A DNA stretch of 64,000 bases from Parashewanella spongiae. Its GTDB lineage: Bacteria; Pseudomonadota; Gammaproteobacteria; Enterobacterales; Shewanellaceae. The DNA is taken from the NCBI RefSeq assembly GCF_004358345.1, contig NZ_CP037952.1, forward strand, positions 806,001-870,000. Direction: 5' to 3'. The first letter of the stretch is position 1, and each line of letters begins with the position of its first letter. A program made the translations under genes and the position numbers. Shown here one piece after another: positions 46,394 to 55,911 of this stretch. The notes below the pieces were generated by a model. That model had not been told where the DNA came from. It made no database searches and saw nothing but the letters and a program-made list of their open reading frames with translations.

Positions 46394-49300
46394 ATGAGTA
46401 ATGTGATGGCGACAGTGCGCACTCCTGCTGAGCAACAATCAATATATAGATTCATGCTCAAAAGTCTCCAAGAATACCCTAGCGAAGCCGTATCCTATCT
46501 AAAATTTGAGGTTTCAAGGTTTGATGGTGATGAATACTTACAACAGTGTTATCAAAGACTAAGCAAAACCGATAGACAAAATTTGTATGATTTTTTTAAC
46601 AATAAATCATCGTCGACTCGCTCTTACTCTCGTACACAAGATGCTCATTATTGTAAGAGACCAAGTAATCCATGCCGACGTTTTGCAACTGAGTCCCGCT
46701 CTATTACTCCAAAATCGAGCTCTCGATATACCAAGCAAATACAGCAACCACCTTCCTCCCCTGATCCCTTTTTTACTCAGACCAGTGCGCTTATTCACTC
46801 TTGGAAACTTAAACAGAAAAGCAAAAATAAACTGGGTGTTGAGTTAAATACATTAATTGGTGGTTGCACTAAACTTTCGCAGCTTATTGAAATCATTCAC
46901 AGCCTAAAAAACGACAAACAGGTCATGGAAACATCATGGGACATAAGGTTAATCCATAAATTGTTACACAAAGCGGCCGAGTTTCCTGACAGCCATTCAT
47001 CTAATTTCGACGGCATTTTTAGTGACATAACACGATTTAAATCGTCCTATGAATCGAAAACATGCATACTATTACTGAAATTAATTAAGTTGAATCTAAA
47101 TTTTTCAGATGGCAAAAGATTGGTGCTAGGCAATGCCGCTGAAGCTAGCTTAATGCAAAAATGGGGCATCAAGCCTAATGTTGCTATTTACAATGCCTTT
47201 ATCACGGTATGTGCTAAAACCGGCCAGTTTGACAGTGCTTGGCGACTGGTGCGTGGTGATAAGCCTGTGATGGCACCTCACTTGTCATTAAAATCCAATC
47301 AAATCACCTGCATGAATTTGCTGACGGTCTGCGCTGAAATGGAGCGTTATGCAGAAGCTAAATCATTGGTGTTGGGCGATGGCGATACAGCCAGCTTAAT
47401 GCAACAATGGGCCATCAAGCCTAATGTTGCCATTTACAATGCCTTTATCACGGTATGCGCTAAAACGGGTCAATTTAATAGTGCTTGGCAACTGGTGTGT
47501 GGTAATAAGCCCGTGATGGCACCTCATTTGCCACTAAAGGCAGATACAATCACTTGCATGAATTTGCTGACGGCCTGCGCTGAAATGGAGCGTTATACAG
47601 AAGCCAAATCATTGGTGTTGTGCGATGGCGATACAGCCAGCTTAATGCAACAATGGGGCATCAAGCCTGATGTTGCCGTTTACAGCGCCTTTATCACGGT
47701 ATGCGCTAAAACTGGCCGGTTTGATAGTGCTTGGCAACTGGTGTGTGGTGATAAGCCCGTGATGGCACCTCATTGGTCATTAAAAGCCAATCAAATTACC
47801 TGCATGAACTTGCTGACGGTCTGCACTGAAGCGGGGCGTTATGCCGAAGCAAAATCATTGGTGTTGGGCGATACAGCTACAGCCAGCTTAATGCAACAAT
47901 GGGGCATTAAGCCTAATGTTGCCATTTACAATGCTTTTATCACGGTATGCGCTAAAACTGGCCAGTTTGATAGTGCTTGGCAACTGGTGCTTGGTGATAA
48001 CCCATTGATGGCACCTCAACTACCACTAAAGGCAGATCCAATCACCTGCATGAATTTGCTGACGGCCTGCGCTGAAATGAAGCGTTTTACAGAAGCCAAA
48101 TCATTGGTGTTGGGCGATACAGCAACAGTTACATCTACAGCCAGCTTAATGCAACAATGGGGCATCAAGCCTAATGTTGCCATTTACAATGCCTTTATCA
48201 CGGTATGCGCTAAAACGGGTCAGTTTGATAGTGCTTGGCAACTGGTGTGTGGTGATAAGCCCGTGATGGCACCTCATTTACCACTAAAGGCAGATTCAAT
48301 TACCTGCATAAATTTGCTGGCTGCCTGCTCTGAAACGGGGCATTACTCAGAAGCCAAATCATTGGTGTTGAGCGATGTCGCTACAGCTACAGCCAGCTTA
48401 ATGCAACAATGGGGCATCAAGCCTGATGTTGCCATTTACAATGCTTTTATCACGGTATGCGCTAGAACTGGCCAGTTTGATAGTGCTTGGCGACTGGTGT
48501 GTGGTGACAAACCCGTGATGGCACCTCTTTTACCATTAAAGGCCAATCAAATCACCTGCATGAATTTACTGATTGCCTGCGCCGAAATGGAGCGTTATGC
48601 AGAAGCCAAATCATTGGTGTTAGGCGATAAAGGTACAACAAGCTTAATGCAGCAATGGGGCATTAAGCCTAATGTTGCCATTTACAGTGGCTTCATCACG
48701 GTTTGCGCAAAAACCAACCAATTTAATAGTGCTTGGCAACTGGTGTGTGGTGATAAGCCCGTGATGGCACCTCATCTACCACTAAAGGCAGATCCAATTA
48801 CCTGCACGAATTTGCTGACGGCCTGCGCTGAAACGGGGCGTTATGCAGAAGCCAAATCATTGGTGTTGGGCGATGGCGATACAGCTACAGGCAGTTTAAT
48901 GCAACTGTGGGGCATCAAGCCTAATGTTCCCATTTACTGTGCCTTTATTATGGTATGCGCTAAAACGGGCCAGTTTGATATTGCTTGGCAACTGGTGTGT
49001 GGTGATAAGCCCTTGATGGCACCTCATCTACGACTAAAGGTAGATTCAATCACCTGTATAAATTTGCTGATTGGCTGCGCTGAAGCGGGGCGTTATGAAG
49101 AAGCCAAATCATTGGTGTTGGGTGATGCTGATACAGCTAAAGACAGCTTAATGCAGCAGTGGGGCATCGAGCCTAATGTTGCCATTTACAGTGCCTTTAT
49201 CACGGTATGCGCTAAAACTGGCCAGTTTGATAGTGCTTGGAAACTGGTGTGTGGTGATAAGCCCGTGATGGCACCTCATTTGCCACTAAAGGCAGATTCA

Positions 49301-50164
49301 ATCACCTGCATGAATTTGCTGGTTGCTTGCGCTGAAACAGGGCGTTATGCCGAAGCCAAATTATTGGTGTTGGGCGATAGCGATACAGTTACAACCAGCT
49401 TAATGCAACAATGGGGCATCAAGCCTGATGTTGCCATTTACAATGCTTTTATCACGGTATGCGCTAAAACTGGCCAGTTTGATAGTGTTTGGCAACTGGT
49501 GTGCGGTGATAAGCCCGTGATGGCACCTCATTTGCCACTAAAGGCAGATTCAATCACCTGCATTAATTTGCTGACAGCCTGCGCTGAAACGGGGCGTTAT
49601 GCCGAAGCCAAATCATTGGTGTTGGGCGATACAGGTACAGCCAGCTTAATGCAGCATTGGGGCATCCAGCCTGATGTTGCCATTTACAATGCTTTTATTA
49701 AAGTATGTATTAAGGCTAAGGAATTTGATACTGGAATATGGTGTTTAGAAAAAATAATGAACAAATGTAACATGAGTACTCTTTCACAAATGCACACTCA
49801 ACTTGCGCCGCTGGAAAAAGATAATTTCGCAAGCATGATTGATAAAGGGATAACACAAGGAATTTATAAAAAAAATGTTGGTTTAACGAATCACTGTATC
49901 AATTTGCATATGGATAAAATCTTCGAAGGACATTCAGACAATGGTACACATATTCGAGGTGTTCCATTAGTTTTCGCAAAACTCTTATTTTGTTACCACA
50001 AAAAAAACAATGAACCCAACATAAAATCGATCATAACTGGATACCATGGCAATAATACGTTAAAAAATGGAATGATAAGTTTTCTCAAAGATGAATTTGA
50101 ACTTGAGTTTATCGAGGATAAATTCAACTCAGGAATGATAGTATTGAGCGAGTCTAGCCATTAA
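46394..50164 (+). CDS. Giant PPR-SMR repeat protein, copy 2
   Basis: The 1,256-residue protein is closely similar to the one at 686-4216 and has one more unit: ten tandem ~80-residue units plus a final half. The N-terminal 255 residues match. The array runs from about residue 258 to about 1100. The SMR-like end has INLHMDK, IITGYHGNN and a final LEFIEDKFNSGMI. Type 1 motifs carry Asn, Ser or Cys at position 5 and Asp or Asn at the last position; type 2 motifs carry Met/Ile/Thr at position 5. The start is an ATG. The coding sequence is open throughout. Upstream and downstream flanks are shared with copy 1. RNA binding is inferred; the cellular role is unknown. Confidence 0.87.
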   Translation: MSNVMATVRTPAEQQSIYRFMLKSLQEYPSEAVSYLKFEVSRFDGDEYLQQCYQRLSKTDRQNLYDFFNNKSSSTRSYSRTQDAHYCKRPSNPCRRFATESRSITPKSSSRYTKQIQQPPSSPDPFFTQTSALIHSWKLKQKSKNKLGVELNTLIGGCTKLSQLIEIIHSLKNDKQVMETSWDIRLIHKLLHKAAEFPDSHSSNFDGIFSDITRFKSSYESKTCILLLKLIKLNLNFSDGKRLVLGNAAEASLMQKWGIKPNVAIYNAFITVCAKTGQFDSAWRLVRGDKPVMAPHLSLKSNQITCMNLLTVCAEMERYAEAKSLVLGDGDTASLMQQWAIKPNVAIYNAFITVCAKTGQFNSAWQLVCGNKPVMAPHLPLKADTITCMNLLTACAEMERYTEAKSLVLCDGDTASLMQQWGIKPDVAVYSAFITVCAKTGRFDSAWQLVCGDKPVMAPHWSLKANQITCMNLLTVCTEAGRYAEAKSLVLGDTATASLMQQWGIKPNVAIYNAFITVCAKTGQFDSAWQLVLGDNPLMAPQLPLKADPITCMNLLTACAEMKRFTEAKSLVLGDTATVTSTASLMQQWGIKPNVAIYNAFITVCAKTGQFDSAWQLVCGDKPVMAPHLPLKADSITCINLLAACSETGHYSEAKSLVLSDVATATASLMQQWGIKPDVAIYNAFITVCARTGQFDSAWRLVCGDKPVMAPLLPLKANQITCMNLLIACAEMERYAEAKSLVLGDKGTTSLMQQWGIKPNVAIYSGFITVCAKTNQFNSAWQLVCGDKPVMAPHLPLKADPITCTNLLTACAETGRYAEAKSLVLGDGDTATGSLMQLWGIKPNVPIYCAFIMVCAKTGQFDIAWQLVCGDKPLMAPHLRLKVDSITCINLLIGCAEAGRYEEAKSLVLGDADTAKDSLMQQWGIEPNVAIYSAFITVCAKTGQFDSAWKLVCGDKPVMAPHLPLKADSITCMNLLVACAETGRYAEAKLLVLGDSDTVTTSLMQQWGIKPDVAIYNAFITVCAKTGQFDSVWQLVCGDKPVMAPHLPLKADSITCINLLTACAETGRYAEAKSLVLGDTGTASLMQHWGIQPDVAIYNAFIKVCIKAKEFDTGIWCLEKIMNKCNMSTLSQMHTQLAPLEKDNFASMIDKGITQGIYKKNVGLTNHCINLHMDKIFEGHSDNGTHIRGVPLVFAKLLFCYHKKNNEPNIKSIITGYHGNNTLKNGMISFLKDEFELEFIEDKFNSGMIVLSESSH
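47150..49710 (+). repeat. Tandem ~240-260 bp coding repeats of PPR gene 2
   Basis: Ten head-to-tail DNA units encode paired PPR motifs. Neighbouring units share long identical tracts (for example GTGTGTGGTGATAAGCCCGT in most). Length changes are confined to the Asp/Thr/Ala linker codons. Confidence 0.9.
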
Positions 50165-50251
50165 CTTGATACTAGCGAGCACACTTTTTAGTATGTTCAC
50201 GTCATAAAACAACAACCATATTATAATGTTAAATACATTTTTGGTAATTTC

Positions 50252-51219
50252 TCAATAACCCGTGGCAGCCCTCGTTTTTTTTAGCACCAATTCTCCCAAG
50301 GATGGAATACTATTGCTCATTGAAAGTCGATCCTGAAGATATTGCCAAAACGATATTTTCAGTTTCCGACAAGTCTTCTTTAGACTGGAAAATGTATCCC
50401 TACATTGTCGCCCTAAATCACTTCTCGTCCCACCGCTGATTTTTCGTCTCTTTACATGTTCCCTTAAGTCGTTTTCACTGTCGTTGGTGTGAAGTGGTAT
50501 TTCTGGTCGGTCTAATACTCGAAGCAATGATGATTTATGTTTATGTAATCGCTTCAGTTGTTGATTGAGAAGCTAATAACTGGTTTTTTGAGTGAAAATT
50601 CGCTCAAACTCCTTTTCTAACTCTGTTTTCTTGCTGGGTTGTGGTTGAGCTTTATACCGTTTTAAATCTCGATATAGATCCCAAATTTCACCTCTAACCT
50701 TTTTGATGTCTTCTCGGTGCGCTTCATTCAATGGCACAAGCTTATAAACTAAGCGTTCAGTGTGAACCCAGCACAACGCATGAATAAGAACATTAAATTG
50801 ACCAGCACCGTCACTGACAACAACCAGTGATTCAATGGAGTGTATCTCAATAGCTTGCGCTAGTAATGCGCCTTCAGTAGCGGCATGCATGTGGTGCTTT
50901 CGAGTGATGTTCAACTGGTTAAGATGTGCATCCCACTTTTCTTTGGTTTCAAAAAATTGGCAAGGATGGTTGGCAAGTTGCTTTCTTTGGACTTCTGGTA
51001 GCTTGTACTCTTTCATATACTCAAAAGCCGTAGCATTTAGCTTGTAGCCCTGCTGTTGACCGCAAAGAATTGAGAGAAAGTTAATTCGACTTTTGCTATC
51101 CGAACTTTGAAACCAAGCGAAAAACTCATTACCAATATGAGTCACATAACCATTATTCCCTAAGTGACTTCCACCAGTATCATCAGTCGTAATGTAACCA
51201 GTACTGCTCAGGCCTTTAT
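50252..51219 (-). pseudogene. IS66-like transposase fragment with amber stop
   Basis: The frame reads TTDDTGGSHLGNNGYVTHIGNEFFAWF, then HALCWVHTERLVYKL, then HTNDSENDLREHVKRRKISGGTRS. These are the catalytic and C-terminal segments of an IS66-like DDE transposase. The reading frame is continuous except for one TAG at 50573-50575. The N-terminal part is cut off at the junction with a family C element at 51220. It is inactive by both lesions. Confidence 0.78.
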
Positions 51220-51453
51220 CCTAGAAACATCAGTTGACTGCGTTCTCAAGCATAGAAAAAATGGCTGATAGTAAGGCGTAGCTTGCAGCAAGTAGTTATT
51301 CTACTTGCAAAAGTTACAACGCAGATAGCAGTCATTTTAGCAAGCTTGTGAGCGTAGAGCACTTCACTCATTGGGTGAAAGCCATGATGATAAAGTCATC
51401 TTATTGACTCAAACAATTACTCATATACTCAGCGTTCAACTGATGTTTTTAGG
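51220..51453. repeat. Inverted-repeat element family C
   Basis: This 234-bp element starts CCTAGAAACATCAGTTGA and ends TCAACTGATGTTTTTAGG. Flanks are TTTAT and TTGAT, a 4-of-5 match to a target duplication. It truncates the IS66-like transposase. Confidence 0.82.
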
Positions 51454-51771
51454 TTGATGAGTTAGCTTTCAACATCGTTAGGGTGGCACAGGGGCCTTAG
51501 TAACTGCGACGCACTAAACGAATTTGGGGTCAAAAAATAAGTTTACACATATAACTGACATTGCGCACGCGGAATAGTTATGTGGTTAAGGTTGAATAAA
51601 AAATCACCTTTTATCTGTGTTTTACTTAAAATTTACCGATATGAACATTTTCACAACGCAAAAGTGAGTAACTATTCATTAATTTTGGGTTTTCAATAGA
51701 TGTGCTCAATGTCAGATATAAAAAATGGGCAATTGATGAGGTACTGAATTTCCCATTATTAACCTTTCTTA
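51454..51771. other. Intergenic region without a recognised gene
   Basis: About 320 bp contain no supported gene or repeat. The first 60 bp may be further remnant of the IS66-like element. Confidence 0.4.
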
Positions 51772-51936
51772 GGGACGTGGCGGAAGAATGTATACCAATT
51801 TTATCGTCACTCCTGCGAACGCAGGAGTCCAGAGTCTTTGGTTAATTTGGGCACAAGTCGCTGGATACCTGCGTTCGCAGGTATGACAAATTAAGCGTTG
51901 AAATTTAAATTGGTATTATTTGAACTGCGACATCCC
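51772..51936. repeat. Family E element (ISAzo13-like termini)
   Basis: This 165-bp element has ends GGGACGTGGCGGAAG and, on the other strand, GGGATGTCGCAGTTC. TTA flanks it at 51769-51771 and 51937-51939. The core is a REP-like palindrome around CCTGCGAACGCAGG. It is almost identical to 60423-60587. Confidence 0.85.
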
Positions 51937-51944
51937 TTACCACA

Positions 51945-54194
51945 TTACTTTAGCTGTCTTTCAAGAAAATCAGCCAATGAGCGATACAAATGGTTTCTCA
52001 CTTTCTCGCCACGCATCGAGTGCTTAGATCCCGGGTAATCAATCATCTGAAATAATTTCCCTTCATCTTGCAACGCCTTGTAGACACGTGTGCTGTTTTC
52101 AAACAATACGTTGTCATCAGCCATACCGTGATACATCAACAAACCAGACTGGTAGCCTTTCACATAGGGCATGATACTGCTGGCATCATAGCCTTTTTTA
52201 TTTGAAACAGGGTTGCCTAAATAACGTTCGGTGTAATGAGTATCGTATAAACGCCAGTCTGATACTGGTGCGCCTGATATAGCGGCTTTGAAGTAATCAG
52301 GCGCTTTGAATAAACTCATGAGTGCCATGTAGCCACCGTAACTATGTCCATAAATAGCAATATTATCGCCATCAACGTAAGGTAGGCTTCGCAAGTAATC
52401 GACACCTACTTTTTGGTCATCGACTTCAACTTTACCTAAATGATGGTATATCGCGTGCTCAAACTGAGTACCACGATGCGCACTGCCACGATTATCTAAC
52501 TGAAATACAATAAAGCCTTGCTGGACAAGATACTGAGTAAAGTAATCTTGTTCACTCCAACTGTTGGTTACCAGCTGTGCATGAGGTCCTCCATAAACTC
52601 GTACGACAACAGGATATTTTTTGGCAGCATCAAACGGAACGGGTTTAAAGATTCGGCTATAAAGGGTTTGTCCATCTTCAGCTTTAAGTTTGTTAAATTC
52701 AGGAGTACGCCATAGACCTGAATGGTCAAATATAGGGTGACCTTCTACAACAGCATTTTGTTCAACCCATGTTATTTTTTCTCCAACAGCGTCGTGCAGG
52801 CTTATCTGAGGCGGCTGAGTTAAGCTGTTAAAATAATCGAGATAAACGCTCTTTTCTTCTGCAAACACAGCATTGTGCATACCCGATCTGCTGCTGATCT
52901 TCTCTGGCTCGCCGCCCATAAGAGGAACACGATATAAATGGCGTTCAGTTGGTGTATCTTTACGACCACTAAAATAAACCCAGCCATTTTCTTCATCCAC
53001 ATGCTCTAGGTTATCAACTGCCCAATCTCCTTGGGTCAATTGAGTTTTTACTTTGCCATTGAGGTCATACAAATATAAATGAAGATATCCATCACGCTCA
53101 GAGGCCCAAATAAAGGCATTTTGTTTTTCTAAGAAATATAAATCCTTATTAAGATTGATCCACGCTTTGCTGCGTTCAGTAACCAGCACTTGTGATGAGT
53201 CAGGCTTGTTGGTTGAAACTACTCGAAGTTGTAGATCTTTTTGATCACGGCTTTGCCATTGGAATGACAGTTGTTCGCTTCCTGGTAGCCACTTGACCCT
53301 AGGCAGATAAATATCCTGCTCTTTGCCTAAATCGATCCAAATTGTTTTTTTAGAGCCGATATTAACAACACCTAATGCAATTTTTACGTTATTTTTGCCC
53401 GCATAAGGATAACGTTGCTCAGTAAGTTTAATACCATCCGCATAAATTTCGTTACGGGTTACCTGTTCGACGTCGGATTCATCAACGCGGGTAAAAGCAA
53501 TTTTTGATTCATCATCAGACCACCAATAACCGGTATAGCGGCTCATTTCTTCTTGAGCGACAAATTCAGCCATACCGTTTTTAATCGCACCGCCACCATC
53601 TTTAGTAAGAGGCTGTAGTTTATTGTTTGATAAGTCGAGGACAAATAAATTTTGATCACGGACAAAAGAGACAAACCGTCCGTTTGGTGATAAACGTGCA
53701 TCTGTGGCAAAACCTTCATCAGTGGCAAGTTCAGTGACCTTTTTGTCGGCGAGTGAATAATAATAAAGTTTGCCTGCTGAGGGAATTAAGACCGCTTTGC
53801 TGTCAGCAGACCAATCGTATTCCATGATACCTTGGCCGTAGATGCGCTGACGTTCCCGTCTTGCTTTTTCTTCATCTGAAAGTTCTCCACCAGCCAACTT
53901 GTCAGCGTTTACTAAGATGCTGGTCTTTTGAGTTGCGACGTCCATTTGCCATAAATCATAAAAACTTTGGTTATCGGCACGACCCACAAGATAAGTGACA
54001 CGCTTACCGTCTGGCGAGAGTTTTAGTCCTCTTGGGCTCGTACCGGCGAGTGCTGGAGAAGCATTAAAACGTTCGATCGTAAGCGGAGACTTATTACCAT
54101 CCATGTGTGTTTCCATTGCATGAGCATTTATCATCGGGGCATTTATTAACAAGGGTATGCTTGCTAATAGGCTATTTATCCAAATTTTGTTCAT
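51945..54194 (-). CDS. S9-family dipeptidyl peptidase IV-like protease
   Basis: The 749-residue protein has an N-terminal signal-like segment (residues 5-25, SLLASIPLLINAPMINAHA) and a beta-propeller region (DPPIV_N, about 90-450). The C-terminal alpha/beta hydrolase domain has GHSYGGYMAL (nucleophile Ser, near residue 617), MADDNVLF (Asp) and SKHSM (His). It should cleave dipeptides from the N-terminus of peptides in the periplasm. The ATG at 54194 (MNKIWINS) is preferred because it gives a clean signal peptide. Confidence 0.9.
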   Translation of the reverse strand: MNKIWINSLLASIPLLINAPMINAHAMETHMDGNKSPLTIERFNASPALAGTSPRGLKLSPDGKRVTYLVGRADNQSFYDLWQMDVATQKTSILVNADKLAGGELSDEEKARRERQRIYGQGIMEYDWSADSKAVLIPSAGKLYYYSLADKKVTELATDEGFATDARLSPNGRFVSFVRDQNLFVLDLSNNKLQPLTKDGGGAIKNGMAEFVAQEEMSRYTGYWWSDDESKIAFTRVDESDVEQVTRNEIYADGIKLTEQRYPYAGKNNVKIALGVVNIGSKKTIWIDLGKEQDIYLPRVKWLPGSEQLSFQWQSRDQKDLQLRVVSTNKPDSSQVLVTERSKAWINLNKDLYFLEKQNAFIWASERDGYLHLYLYDLNGKVKTQLTQGDWAVDNLEHVDEENGWVYFSGRKDTPTERHLYRVPLMGGEPEKISSRSGMHNAVFAEEKSVYLDYFNSLTQPPQISLHDAVGEKITWVEQNAVVEGHPIFDHSGLWRTPEFNKLKAEDGQTLYSRIFKPVPFDAAKKYPVVVRVYGGPHAQLVTNSWSEQDYFTQYLVQQGFIVFQLDNRGSAHRGTQFEHAIYHHLGKVEVDDQKVGVDYLRSLPYVDGDNIAIYGHSYGGYMALMSLFKAPDYFKAAISGAPVSDWRLYDTHYTERYLGNPVSNKKGYDASSIMPYVKGYQSGLLMYHGMADDNVLFENSTRVYKALQDEGKLFQMIDYPGSKHSMRGEKVRNHLYRSLADFLERQLK

Positions 54195-54305
54195 TATTAT
54201 TCTCATTCATTATGTTTTTATTTTGTTCAATTCAGTTCTATTTTGCCAAAACTGGAATGAATTTGCATTTCAATTATTTATGCTTGTTGAACTATGGATT
54301 ATCTT

Positions 54306-54860
54306 AGAGGCTGTTGATTTTTCAGGATTAAATTTTATGCTATTTGAGCATTTATCTGTTCAACCTAGAAACATCAGTTGACTGCGTTCTCAAGCATAGA
54401 AAAAATGGCTGATAGTAAGGCGTAGCTTGCAGCAAGTAGTTATTCTACTTGCAAAAGTTACAACACAGATAGCAGTCATTTTAGCAAGCTTGTGAGCGTA
54501 GATCACTTCACTCATTGGGTGAAAGCCATGATGATAAAGTCATCTTATTGACTCAAACAATTACTCATATACTCAGCGTTCAACTGATGTTTTTAGGTTC
54601 AAGGCGTGAGCAGTGATGCTTAGCCATCTAAGTGAGCTGGTCACAACACAGAACAGTGAATGCTCAAAAGCATCGAAAAAAGAGAGAGCGTAAATTGGTA
54701 GCTCTTTCTAAATAAAAGGTGCTGCGTTATCGTTTTCTTATTTGGAAACGAAGTAACGACAGTTTTGTATGTCGATAATAACCATACCTCACAAACTCTA
54801 CCTTGCATAAAATAACCAATTTATCGCTGCAAAAACAATCACGAAAGATCAACAGACCCT
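54306..54860. repeat. Family B element interrupted by family C
   Basis: The left end is AGAGGCTGTTGATTTTTC and the right end GAAAGATCAACAGACCCT. A family C element (54364-54597) sits inside with a TTCAA duplication. The right end contains the last codons and stop of the LysR-family gene. The element fills most of the 54195-54848 spacer. Confidence 0.8.
54364..54597. repeat. Inverted-repeat element family C, nested
   Basis: This 234-bp element is nearly identical to the copy at 51220. A perfect TTCAA duplication lies at 54359-54363 and 54598-54602, so it inserted into family B. Confidence 0.87.
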
Positions 54861-55793
54861 AGGAGGTGGCTGTTTTTTTAAATTATTAATAATCAGCTCT
54901 CTTAACCATTTATGGCCAAGATCATGTTCAAAGTGCTGATTCCAGATCAAGAAAAATGCTCCAGGAATAATGTTGATGGGTAATGGAAGTACTTTCAGTT
55001 TATGAATTTGAATCATCTCTTGTACTTGCCGATACGGTGCACAAAGTAATAGATCACTGAATTCACATAGACGAAATGCTCCTTGGAAATCAGGCATTTC
55101 AATTGCGATGTCACGATGCAACTGTTGCTGAAACAATACTTCATCTAATACCCAACGGCTCGCGCCACCGCCTGTAACTTGTATATGTCGGTATTGAATG
55201 AAAGTGTCTAAATTCCAAGGTTGAGTCAATAGTGGGTGGTTCTCTCTTACTAAGCAGACGGAATGATCTTGAATGAGTTCGGCATAATGTAAATCTGGCT
55301 CTAGTCTATCAATATGTAATTCAGAGCGAGGATCGTGCTCTCGACAAGTGATGCCAAACTCAATTTCACAATTGAGAAGTTGCTCAATGGTATTTTGATC
55401 CCAAGTTTGTATGTTTACTTTAACGTTGTTTGCCGTAGCCAGTATCTCAGGCATGAACTCAGGAATAATATTGGCATAGGCTAGTTCAATCATATCAATA
55501 TGAAATCGTCTTGAACTCTGTGCTGGTATAAATTTATTTGGACGAGTGAGTTGTTCAACATTTTGAAGTAGCGGTTTAATACTATGGGCAAGCTCTATGG
55601 CTTTTGGGGTTGCAATTAAACGGGAAGACTTTCGAGTTAATAGTGGATCATTGAACATTTCTCTAAGTTTTGCCAAGTGTTTACTTACCGCAGATTGACT
55701 CAAGTTGAGTCTCATTGAGGTCGCCGTAACACTTTTCTCTTCTAGTAGGATATCTAATACCCTAAGGAGATTTAAATCAAAAGATTGGTTCAT
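54849..55793 (-). CDS. LysR-family transcriptional regulator
   Basis: The 314-residue protein has the N-terminal winged helix-turn-helix (FDLNLLRVLDILLEEKSVTATSMRLNLSQSAVSKHLAKLRE, residues about 3-60) and a LysR substrate domain. The ATG at 55793 has GAGGGAAGC upstream; the longer open frame adds 29 residues without family support. It is divergent from an MFS transporter and probably controls it. The last codons (PPRVC, stop) lie in a family B repeat, so the C-terminus has been altered. Confidence 0.9.
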   Translation of the reverse strand: MNQSFDLNLLRVLDILLEEKSVTATSMRLNLSQSAVSKHLAKLREMFNDPLLTRKSSRLIATPKAIELAHSIKPLLQNVEQLTRPNKFIPAQSSRRFHIDMIELAYANIIPEFMPEILATANNVKVNIQTWDQNTIEQLLNCEIEFGITCREHDPRSELHIDRLEPDLHYAELIQDHSVCLVRENHPLLTQPWNLDTFIQYRHIQVTGGGASRWVLDEVLFQQQLHRDIAIEMPDFQGAFRLCEFSDLLLCAPYRQVQEMIQIHKLKVLPLPINIIPGAFFLIWNQHFEHDLGHKWLRELIINNLKKQPPPRVC

Positions 55794-55911
55794 AACGCTT
55801 CCCTCTATCACTATCATTATTCCATTGTGGAATGATACGGATTCACATAAATCATTACTATTCATACTACTTGAGTTCATATAATAGGGCTATCAGAGAT
55901 ATGGAGTTGAT

